Shown here in pieces: positions 11,764 to 21,800 of a stretch of DNA of 64,000 nt. The translations under genes and the position numbers were made by a program. Below the pieces are notes generated by a model. That model did no database searches and was not told the origin of the DNA. It saw only the letters and a list, made by a program, of their open reading frames with translations. This stretch comes from Asterias rubens. Taxonomy: Eukaryota; Echinodermata; Asteroidea; Forcipulatida; Asteriidae. Location: positions 11,408,001 to 11,472,000 of the forward strand of contig NC_047068.1 in NCBI RefSeq assembly GCF_902459465.1, written 5' to 3'. Every line of letters starts with the position of its first letter. The stretch's first letter is position 1.

Positions 11764-12122
11764 GGCCCAATTTCATGGCTATGCTTACCGTAAGCACAAA
11801 ATCAGCGCTTACGGGAGCAGGGAATTTTGTTCGTACGCAAGCGTACTGGGCCCAATTACATGGCGCTGCTTAACGGTAAGCAAAATTGCGTGCTTGCTGT
11901 AGCAGAAAAAAATACTTAAGCCTAAGCGTATTTCACATGTTGGCAGAAACATTGGGCGGCCATATTACGTGTTTACCGTGGATTTGCATTGTGACGTCAT
12001 TTATTTTCGTGCGGTAAGCACCGGAAGGTTAGCTTGCCTTTTCGTGTGCTTACGGTTAGCAGCGCTATGAAATAGAAATTGCACAGTAAAGCACAAAATC
12101 GGCCGGTAAGCAGTGCTATGTG
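11764..12122. repeat. Nested family 2 palindromes
   Basis: Two overlapping elements with GGGCCCAATTTCATGGC and GGGCCCAATTACATGGC starts, GCTTACCGTAAGC-like arms, and a shared right end AGCAGTGCTATGTGACG. One probably inserted into the other. Confidence 0.55.
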
Positions 12123-12967
12123 ACGAGTTTTGGCTTCTGCGTGTGCACAAAATAAATAAAAATAAATGAAGATGGCGTGTCATAGCAGTTTTCATTCTTA
12201 TTTTATTTACTTAATCTTTATATTTTGCTTGTTATTATTTTGTTTGTATTTTTCTAAGGTTTCTAAACTTGTTTATTGTTTAAACTGCTTCTTCGCCTAA
12301 GGGGATACATTGATTTTAATCGAGTTGTGGTGCTTGGTTCTAAAGTATTTGTAACCGATAATTTTGTCTTGGTTTGTGTTTACTTACTGACCCTAGAATC
12401 GTGCACAAGGGGCTGTTGTAATTATAGGACTAGCTATGACCTTTATGCCTAACTAATTTATTGATTTCGCCTCGGTAGTTTACAGTGTTGGCATGGAAAC
12501 TATTGTGATAATAGCTTGATGTGATTCTGCGTTGAAACTGTAATTACGGGTAATTGATAATTTTGCCTTGCCATGGGTACTCGGTCACGCTTTTAATAAT
12601 ATTCATTTTAAAAGAACGTCCTTCCGATAAATCAATTATTGGTTAGCACTTGGGTCGACAGCAACACCATAATAATAACCACTGGAAAGAGCCAAGTCAG
12701 GTAGATGTTTAAACACTAGCCTTCTGCCAACAGGAGTTTGGGAATTATTTCAAGTCTCGAAATATCCATCTGTTCTTCAACTCAATCATCTTTAGAAGAT
12801 TACGAGACAAGTAGATTTTAAATCTACTCTCTGTTCTGGATTTTGGATGAGACTGTCTGCCGTTAATTCAATCGTCGTCTGGTGACGGTTAGGGTCTGAA
12901 AACAGTTCAAATATTCAAATCTTTTCTCCTTTCGAATCAGGTCCAAGCATTTTGAGGAATCTACAAG

Positions 12968-13594
12968 ATGCGTATAAGTCAAGCGCTAATTCTTGCTCTT
13001 GGCGTTTACTGTGGTCGTCTAGTGGCTGAAATCTGCCCTCCTGATTGGCAACGATACGGCGAGTCATGTTACTTCATTATAAAGGACAAGATGGATTGGT
13101 ACCAAGCAAATCGCACTTGTGCCGAGTCACGAGCAAACCTGGCCATCCCAAACTCAAAATCCAAACACGATTACATGTGGGAACTATTCCTGAAAGAACC
13201 TGATATGACATCAACAGACCATTGGATTGGTTGCAATGACATCGAGGAGGAGGGAAACTGGCAGCACTGTCCGTTACCGGGTGATATCAACGCCTACGAG
13301 AATTGGGCGGAGAAAGAGCCAAATGATAATAAAGGTGGTGAAGACTGCGGAGCCCAAGTCAACAAATACAATGGCCAATGGGACGATCGCAAATGTGAGA
13401 CACTCTTCTTTGCTATATGCGAGCTCCCGGTTTGCAGTGGTGGCCGCCTCAATCCTCAGTGCCTGCTACACCACGCCATGGAGGAGTTCATGGGTGAAGG
13501 CGTCGGATCATGCGGGAAGGCTTGCCGATCACATCCCCGATGTCACTGTTTCAATCTGCCTAAGCAAGCTGGAGGGAAGATGGTTTGTCCATAA
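12968..13594 (+). CDS. Secreted C-type lectin, single coding exon
   Basis: 208 residues. Residues 1-20 are a signal peptide ending LVA. The C-type lectin fold runs from C23 to about C151: CPPDWQRYGESCY, WIG (86-88), EPN (117-119), WDD (138-140), closing FFAICE. EPN is the Ca2+ motif of mannose-type binders, and WDD replaces the usual WND. One N-glycosylation site (NRT, 48-50). Residues 153-208 form a short Cys-rich end (VGSCGKACRSHPRCHCFNLP) resembling part of a PAN/apple domain, cut by TAA after GGKMVCP. An overlapping +1 frame stays open for 20-odd codons past the stop, so the end could be frameshifted. No introns are needed inside the domain. Likely role: carbohydrate recognition outside the cell, possibly immune; that is inference. 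Confidence 0.85.
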   Translation: MRISQALILALGVYCGRLVAEICPPDWQRYGESCYFIIKDKMDWYQANRTCAESRANLAIPNSKSKHDYMWELFLKEPDMTSTDHWIGCNDIEEEGNWQHCPLPGDINAYENWAEKEPNDNKGGEDCGAQVNKYNGQWDDRKCETLFFAICELPVCSGGRLNPQCLLHHAMEEFMGEGVGSCGKACRSHPRCHCFNLPKQAGGKMVCP

Positions 13595-13937
13595 AGCAGC
13601 AAGGGTCAGGAGAAATGGAGGACAAAGAAACATAACGATAAAAACATTGATGAAGTGATTTACACTTATATTTGTTGGTGTTGAATGAAGTTAATATTGG
13701 CGAGTTCTGGTTTTGAAGGATATTCAACAACGCTGTTCTATCGGATGGTTGATATAAAGGGACTGTATATGATTCTTAGTTTCTGACTCTTAACAGATGG
13801 CTATAAAAACTTACGTAGTACACCGCATTCTTTGGATAGTTTAACACATTTTGAGAAACCTTTCACTTCGAAGTAGGCTACACATCCATTGTACTATGGT
13901 CATCGAAAAAAGAATCCTTTGAATTTATAAGAAACGT

Positions 13938-13975
13938 TACCGCGGTAACATTTCTCAGATTGTGTATTCCTGTAT
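13938..13975. repeat. Solo palindrome related to the 1,348-bp array ends
   Basis: GAAACGTTACCGCGGTAACATTTC followed by TCAGATTGTGTATTCCTG. The same GTAAC hairpin plus CTCAGATTTTGTATTCCTA closes each unit of the array at 40591-44634, so both derive from one element family. Confidence 0.55.
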
Positions 13976-14009
13976 GGATTATTGTTCTTGGGTTCGATTT
14001 CACAAAGAG

Positions 14010-14132
14010 TTAGGACTAGTCTTAACTTGGGTTTAATCATAGGAGATATTAAAAACGAATGGCCATAGTCCTATGTAAGGACGAGTAACTCGTCCTAACT
14101 AGAGATAAGACTAGTCTTGACTCTTTGTGAAA
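14010..14132. repeat. Palindromic repeat family 5
   Basis: Inverted ends TTTCACAAAGAGTTAGGAC and TGACTCTTTGTGAAAT around CTAGTCTTAACT arms. Related copies: 39443-39605 and, more diverged, near 7850-8010. Confidence 0.7.
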
Positions 14133-14493
14133 TATTCGCTTATAGGACTTTCGGCAATATCTCAAAAATGTGACCACGTTTCACAGGTTAAGTTTTATTG
14201 CATATACAGCTTTATTTCAATAGGAATATAACCATCGAGTGGTTCCAAACAGTGTCTTTGACGATGACTACCGGTCGGATGTATCCTGGAAATAATACCA
14301 AGTAGCTAGAGTTAAGCTGTTGTTGTTGTTATGATGTATATGTGGAGCATTTTTGTTAGCATAATTATCAACAAGTTTTTAATTGTTAAAAGTATAAGAC
14401 ATAATATGGTGCACACTTGTTCTGATTTTTAAATCACCGCCGTTCGATTGCCCCTTCACATGGTCGTCCCGTTCTATACCGTTAGAATATTCC

Positions 14494-14832
14494 TTTAAAA
14501 GCACTGGACACGTTTGGTAATTACTCAAAATATATTAGTATGAAGTTATTTGGTATAACGGCTCCCTCTGAAGTAAACGTAGCTTTTTAGAATTAGGTAG
14601 TTTCTCACTGCGATATTCGAATCCGAGAAAGATTTTAGACCTGAGGCCTTTCTCAGGCATTTGGTAGCACACATTGTACAACAAGGGTGTTTTTGCTTTC
14701 AATATTTCCTTTCAACTTCGATGACCAATGGAGTCCAAATTTTCACAGGCTTGCCGTGTTATGCATATGCTGGGGTACACCAAGTGAGAATATTGACCTT
14801 TGACAATTATCAAAGGTGTCCAGTGCCTTTAA
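14494..14832. repeat. MITE family 1 copy
   Basis: Terminal inverted ends TTAAAAGCACTGGACACG and GTGTCCAGTGCCTTTAA. It holds the family's inner marker segments, including CTCCCTCTGAAGTAA. Confidence 0.8.
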
Positions 14833-15268
14833 TTAACTACCGTTTCCTATATACATCTCAAAGACCAATATCTTGATCAGGAATCCACGTGTTGGCAATA
14901 CATTTGATAAGGGAGACAGGGTACTTATACGCAAGAAAAGTATGAACAAAATTTCCTTTATTTGGGGGTTTTATAAGTTAGGCTTTACCCTACATTACTG
15001 TTTCTGAAATATTTTTATCAATCCTGTTACTTGCACTTGCGCTGTTCGGATGCTGATTAAAATAAAATAAAATAAATACATGACATGTGTTGTCTTCTTT
15101 AATTTGTGCGAAGGTTATCTTTAATTTAAGACTTGAAGAAAATACTAAATAGTTACTTTAAAAGCCTACAATGCGACTCTGTGTTTGTATACGATGTAAG
15201 GTCTCAACATCTCAGCCGGGAATGCATCACGTGAAGCGAGCACTTTATGCTGTAGGCCTCGAAGTGCT

Positions 15269-15478
15269 TAAAGGCAGTGGACACTATTGGTAATTACTCA
15301 AAATATTTATTAGCATAAAACCTTACTTGGTAACAAGCAATGGGGAGAGGTTGGTGGTATAAAACATTGTGAGAAACGGCTCCCGCTAAAGTGGGTCAGT
15401 TGAGTAGTTTGAGTTCTAGAAAACAAGCATCTGGACGCAACTTCGACGACCAAATGAGCTCAAAATTTCACAGATAAC
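15269..15478. repeat. MITE family 1 copy, right half missing
   Basis: Starts TTAAAGGCAGTGGACACTAT and retains GTGAGAAACGGCTCCC, but stops at TTTCACAGATA without the opposite terminal repeat. Confidence 0.75.
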
Positions 15479-15640
15479 AACAAATTCGGTTAGATTTCTA
15501 TTAATTGTATACTCCTAGCAGTATTAGCTTACTATAAAACTAACTTCTGTACATGTAGTATTAATATACATTTCAGGCTATTTGCATTACTGGATTCAAT
15601 AGACAATTATCATGATGCAGCCTTCTTAATTTTCTCCAAT

Positions 15641-15802
15641 TCAAATCAATATAACCAAACCGAGGCTGGAAGGAAAAATTAGTCTGGTTCCTTTTTGTAC
15701 ATGGGATCCATTACTGTAGGTGGATACAGGGAGCATGGTGGTGGCCGGATGATAACGCTCTAAATGTATGATGTTTACTTATGAGCTGACATCTGACAGG
15801 AT
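15641..15802 (-). CDS. Receptor A last exon (two possible frames)
   Basis: The best acceptor (TTCTTTATTTCAG, exon from 15802) gives 30 codons ending TAA at 15711 (tail begins HPVRCQ). A second phase-1 acceptor (CATAAG, exon from 15777) opens 45 codons ending TGA at 15641, reading [18 protein letters not shown] in part. Its YSNG would fit a Grb2-type Y-x-N site. Neither resembles a kinase. Only transcripts can choose between them. Confidence 0.4.
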
Positions 15803-18800
15803 CTGAAATAAAGAACAGTGAGACAAATCATTATATTTTGCTGCTGACCAGGTCCCAAATTCATTAGGCAGAAAACATCGCTTCAAAATTGTCTGCTAAG
15901 CAGGTATGAGCAGGATACCAGTCATAAATGGTACATGTGACTTGCTAGTGCTGCTGGTAATCTTATTCTGGTTAAAACAACATTGTGCTAGGCTATTTTT
16001 AGTGCTTCATCAGTGGGCCCACATTTTGGCCTGTTATAGGCATCGTCAAAACCCGATTAAATTCAATTCAATGTAACAAATATTCATGAACTCCCCAAAA
16101 CAAAAGACTAAAACACCTTCGGTAAGACCAGTATTCTCAGTTGGTTCCCCAACATATGCATTAAATAACAACTCTGTGAAAATTGGTTCTCAATAATTGG
16201 TCATCGAAGTTGCAAGAGAATAATGAAGAAAAAAAAACTTTGTTGCACAACTTTGTGTTCTTTCAGATGCATACACAGGCTCCATCTCAAGTCTTCTTCG
16301 ATAATTGAGTTAGAAATTGCCTCTGTCTCAAAAGGAATTACTTCAGAGAGAGCCGATTCTCGCAATGTTTTGTATTATCAACAACTCTCCATTGCTCGTA
16401 ACCAATTAACTTTTTCTGCTAACATTGTTAACAATTGTTTTGAGTAATCACCATAAGTGTCCAGTGCCTATATAGCTTGAGCTTAAACAAGAATTGTGCT
16501 TACGAACCATAGTATCCGGCCCGTCTTCTCTGGCGTGCCACAAAACTTGACCTCGACTCTTTGAAGATGCGTTCCTCTTAAACCTCACGACAGCGATGAC
16601 AACGACGATGACCAGGACGAGACAGACGAGTGCAATGACAACTGCAGCTGCAGGGAAGCTAGCAGGAGCCGCAGAGACAAATTGTCCAGTGATGGGCCCG
16701 GTATTATTAATTGACGGTGGGGTCACTACTGCGCAAAAAGACAAGCAAAGATGACTATGCCATTAGGACATATTGACACAATAAAAGCAAAGCTTCGTCA
16801 GGTGGGAAAACAGGTTAACATTTTATTTTATTTTAAATGGTTTATGGAAAGGTTTGCGGTAACACCATGATGTAATGACTATTACAAAAAAATTCCCCTC
16901 ACCAGAAGACGATCAGAGCATACTGATCGAAACGTCGAGTTGAAACCAACGGATATTTTCAGAACCACCCCAACTCATTAAAGAGATAGTCATTACATGG
17001 TGTTACCGTAAACCTTTCCATATCTTATGTCCACCATGCAAAGTTTCAAATCCTACTTTCCACTTTTGTATCCTTATTTTTCTATTCGAAGCTTTTTCTG
17101 ACTGTGCTTTCTCCCCTTTCCAATATAAAGTTTATATTCAAGTATTCCCACCGGGCTGCTTATATTACAATTGTAAACGTACCTGTTTACGAAACACTAT
17201 TGGATCTCAAACATATGCATTAAATACCAAACCTGTGAAAATTTTGACTTAATTGGTTGTCGAAGTTGCGAGAGAATAATTGAGAAGAAAAACACCCTCG
17301 CCACACAAGTTGTGTGCTTGCAAACGCCTTGACTTTGAGACCTCAGCTGAGGTCTCGAATTTAATTCAAATATTTTAGTGAGAAATTACTTCTTTCTCCA
17401 AAACTAATTTACTTCAGAGGGAGCCGTATCTAACAGTGTGTATACTATCAACAGCTCTGCGTTGCTCGTTACCAAGTATGTTTTTATGCAAAACAAATAC
17501 TTTGAGTACTTTACCAATAGTGTCCAGTGCCTATTATTACATGTCTTCTCATACCTTTGTCTGTTTTGGCGCGAATGCATGTACTTTCTGGCCCTTTCCC
17601 GGCACTCGTCCAAGCTGCAATTTGGAAGCAGTAGTTCGTGTCAGGCACCAGCCCTCCCAATAGCGTCCATTCATTGGTTGTTTCTTGTGATGTCGTCAGG
17701 ATCTCTTGTTGGCTACTGTCATTGTAGGTCAGCCTGTAGGTGTACTTGGAGATGAGTCCTCCACGATGTCTACACGGAGGTTCACTCCAGGAGAACCCAA
17801 GACTCTGACTCGTAAAGAAGATGGCAACATCCTCAGGTGGAGTGGTTGGAGCTGATTGAGACAGCAAACATAAATCAGTTTACCAGAGGTTATAAAAATG
17901 AAGGAAGAGATTTTCTCTACAAAGATCGGTGGACTTGCGAGAAACCTAGAACCCAAACAGAAGCTAGACGGATATAACAAAAGAGGAAGGTTTTTAAGAA
18001 GTTTTTTTAAATTTCTGTATATGGAAGGAGAATCTCTAATGTGAACATGGAGTTAATTCCGCTCCCTGGGGCTGGCTATGCAAAAAGACTTGTCGCCTAA
18101 TGTACTACGAGATTTGATGTTAACATGATTTGAGATTTGATTTGAGACAATTTAATGAACACTCACCTGAATCTTCAGTGGAGAAGATTACCGCCAGCTG
18201 TGGCCCACTACCAGCTGAATTAGTTGCCGTTACGTACACCTGGTACTGAGTACCAGCTAGCAGGCCAGTTAAAACAGTCGAGTTTCTAGCCGACGAAACG
18301 CTTGAGTGTCCGGGTTGTTCCTCAGCGTCCGTCCCACAGATGTTCCGGGTGTTAGTGACATAGTGGATTTCGTATTCATTAACCTCACAACCGTTTGGTA
18401 GAGGCGGTTGCCACGATATGGTTAATCCGTTGGCGGATGAATCGAGGATCTTTATATCTGAGACAGGACCTGGTGCTAAAAAATAAAAGATACAACAGCG
18501 AGTAATTAATATTATTAAGTCCCATTTTTATGCAAGTCACCTGACACACAAGGTCTGAAGGCCACTTCAAGGTGTGGGCTAGCTACAATATACTTTTTTT
18601 TCAGGGGCTGTTGCCACATACTCCTAGGGCTGAAACAGGGTTCCCCCCTCTACAGTCCATGCGGGTGTATACTTTGGTATCATCCATCAGAAGACAGGTT
18701 GTTAGTTTAGAGCAGAAAGCACTACCTCCTCTGTTCTTCTTTTGGTATATTACAAGGAGAGACGGGAAAAATCTTGAGAAGCAGTGCTTGGAAGGACGTG

Positions 18801-21800
18801 TTACTGGTCACGCTGGAAGAGGAAGACCGAAAGCCAGATGGACTGACGACATTCGTGCACCGAAAGGTTATACATGCATGAGCTAACGACAATAGTTTTG
18901 GACAGGGAGGCTTGGAGGGACTTTAGTTCTCGGACCACCACGGGACGGCGGACACACTAATAAAGAGAAAGAAAAAGGATTGGAAAAAGGATTGGCGTAA
19001 AAGGATTGCCGGGTTTGGCGTTATGAAATATTCGCTTGTCTTCCGTATAGAGGACACCGATTCGAATCCCGCCGGTGCGCAACAAATATAACTCGATCTG
19101 CAGAGTTACAAATAAAGATATATGTGAAATAAACACAGATGCAAACCGACGAATAATACCTTTTCCACCCGTCATCATAACCAACGGTTCGGAATAAGGG
19201 CCTTGTACCCCGGAAGAAATCGCAGCAACTTTCATCGAGTAGACGTGACAGGGAGCAAGCCCGGCGAATCCCACTTCTGACACCAATGTTGTACCTGACG
19301 CTACGATGGCGTTTGTGGCTGCGTCCTGCATGTTGTACCTGTACCCTTCAAACACTCCACGATACTCCACGCATTGAAGATCGTTCCATGTAAATAGGAG
19401 CGTGTCTGCGGTAGATGAGGCTAGAGATAAACCTTCGGGTGGGTCTGGTGCTGTTGAAGTAGAAATGCAAGACGCGTTTACGGACTTTTATCTTGGAAAA
19501 CACACTATTTTGAATATGTACAATTTCTATTCGTTTTCGCACGACAGGTGTGAATGCATTGGCATTTTGTATTACGTAACTACCGAGTGGTATAAATAGC
19601 CAAGTTTGTATGATTCTGCTCACTCTCTGTTCAACAGTAAACCTTTGGGTAGGTACAGTGATGTTAAAGTAGAAATCAAAGACTCATTTGCGGACATTTT
19701 ATCATGCAAAGTAAGACATTTGAATGTATCAATATTCAGTTTTGTCTGCATGTACTGCAGCATTTTAAAACTTGTCTATATTGTAACAAGTGGAATGGGG
19801 CATGAGTAAAAGAAATAAGATTCTGGTTTGTACACCGTAAAACTGGGGGTGTTAAATTGACACCAAGGATGTTGATCTTGTAGATACCAAAAAGATAAGA
19901 ATTTACACCGGGTGCTATTTTAACACCATAGCCTAATGTTAATCTTGATTCTCTCTTCGATACCATGTGACAACACCCGTGGAGTCAACGTTAACGCCAC
20001 AGTTTTTGCAGTGTATTTGATTTGTGCCTAACATAGATCGTTTCTTTCACACCTGCGGAAGATGAAATGACGTCAACGGTGACCTCTGACCCGTTGTAAT
20101 CGCCAATCATAGCAAGAACGCCGATCCTGTATGTAGAGAAGGCTTCCACAGGATGTAACGTCACTGATGTTTCGTTGGTTACCAAGGGATGAACGCCCTC
20201 TCGTGGCTGTATCGCAGTGTCACATTCTCCCATCTTAATGAGATCGTCTATTAAGCAATACTCATCGGCACATTGCACTGGTTGCCAGCTCACGGTAAAA
20301 CCTTCCGGTGTCACGGTGACTGTTAAACCCTCAACTCGTAAAGGATCTGAAAAATAAGTTGTGAGAAGTCGTTATCAATGAAGTGGTGTTCGTTCAGGTT
20401 TTGCATGGTGTGTAAGAATAAGAATTAACTTATAATTAAACAGGAAGCTTGCAAGTGTTAGCTCTTTAAAAGAGCCGGTGTCGACCGCAAGCTTTATGTT
20501 TAGTTAATTTCTGTAATATCGAAGTCCATCAATTATAGCAGTCCATCAATTCAATTCAATTCAATTCAATTCAATCACATTGTTCATCCATGATTCAATC
20601 AACATTTATTTCCATTTTGGGTGAAAGACAGAGACTAATAAATACAGTAAGTACAATTATTTAACTAAAAGACAGTAAAGAACTGGTAAAGAAAAATAAT
20701 GAAACGAAACATGAATGAGTGACCATCTAATGTTACTGTGGGGAGCAAACCAAAAGGGGGGCAATAACAGTAGCCCGACAAGCTTATTTTGAAATGCCTT
20801 ACAAAACTTGACCATGACGTCATTGCTGTAGGGTCATGCTCATTGGTCAATCGGGGTGAATGTATCTTTCTAAAAGGCGTACACACGTGTATTGCACACG
20901 TGTTTGCTCCATCTTAAAAAGATACACATTTGAAGTTCAAAATTCTGTTGATTTCTGAGTTACCTGATTTTTGGATTGTTGAAGCCGTTGTAAATGCCTC
21001 TGTTGGTAAAATACTGACAACACCATAGTGTGACTGAACATACACTCTGTACAATGAAGCCGGTTCCAAACCACTCAGTGTGAATGACGTGGTATCTCCA
21101 TTGATGACGTCGGGGACCAAGACTCGCTTTGGTGATTCGATTGGTTCACACTGCCCTCTATTGATCAACTCATACGCAATGGTGTAGAAGGACGAGCTAT
21201 CTCTACTCCACATGACGAACAATTTGTCTGGGTTATCAGTCGCATGCAAAACAAGTTCTCTCACGCCGTTGAAATCTTGTTAAAAAAAATTACAGAAAAG
21301 GGAAAACTGTTTCTACTGTTTTCATGAAGTATGGAAATAAATGTAAGTTTGAATGAATTTAATGAGATTCCATATCCATTTACATACATGTGGTTTGCGG
21401 TAACGCCGTGTGTGTGTCTACTTGCCAAGTAAAGGTCGTTCACTAGAGAACTGTCTTGCTATATGTTCTACTACCATGGGGTAGATTTTTTGGAATTTTT
21501 GAGGAGACTACTATTGAAAAAAACTGTCCTGCTTTTCAACTACTTCCCGGGCGGAAGTTAGAAAATCGGCTGGGACTACTACTTTAGCTTATAAATGGTC
21601 CTCATTGTACTGCACTACGGAGTGAGTTTTTAATATTGGTCTCAACGTTTCGACTAGCTGGCTTAAAGGCAGTGGACACTATTGGTAATTGTCAAAGACT
21701 AGCCTTCACAGATGGTGTATCTCAACATAAGCATAAAATAACAAACCTGTGAAAATTTTAGCTCAATCGGTCATCGGACTTGCGAGATAGCAATGAAAGA

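Larger units (their letters stand above)
10975..12967. other. Intergenic: TSSK-like promoter side and upstream of the lectin
   Basis: The first 450 bases are relatively GC-rich and CpG-containing, with candidate RFX and CRE-like half sites, and probably hold the kinase promoter. From about 11500 to 12150 there are inverted family 2 pieces (CCCAATTTCATGGCTATGC, GCGCTATGAAAT). From 12150 to 12900 I see nothing recognisable. A good acceptor-like stretch, TTTTCTCCTTTCGAATCAG, stands just before the lectin start, so the lectin may have an upstream non-coding exon. Confidence 0.5.
13595..15700. other. Intergenic between lectin and receptor A
   Basis: No coding sequence recognised. It contains a TIR-bearing element near 13940-13985, a family 5 palindrome at 14010-14132, and two family 1 MITEs. 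Overlapping AATAAA hexamers on the plus strand near 15057-15080 could end the lectin transcript. I looked here for kinase exons of receptor A on the minus strand and found none. Confidence 0.55.

Noticed and set aside
13227-13658. 143-codon frame overlapping the lectin
   Set aside because: Shadow of the lectin in frame +1; basic, no domain. Only its last part past 13594 may matter as a shifted C-terminus.
10720-16728. Splicing receptor A's membrane exon onto the TSSK-like kinase
   Set aside because: A weak TTAAG acceptor before 10974 would even keep the frame, but the kinase has its own ATG and a soluble TSSK-like layout, and the lectin gene intervenes. Kept only as something RNA data could exclude.
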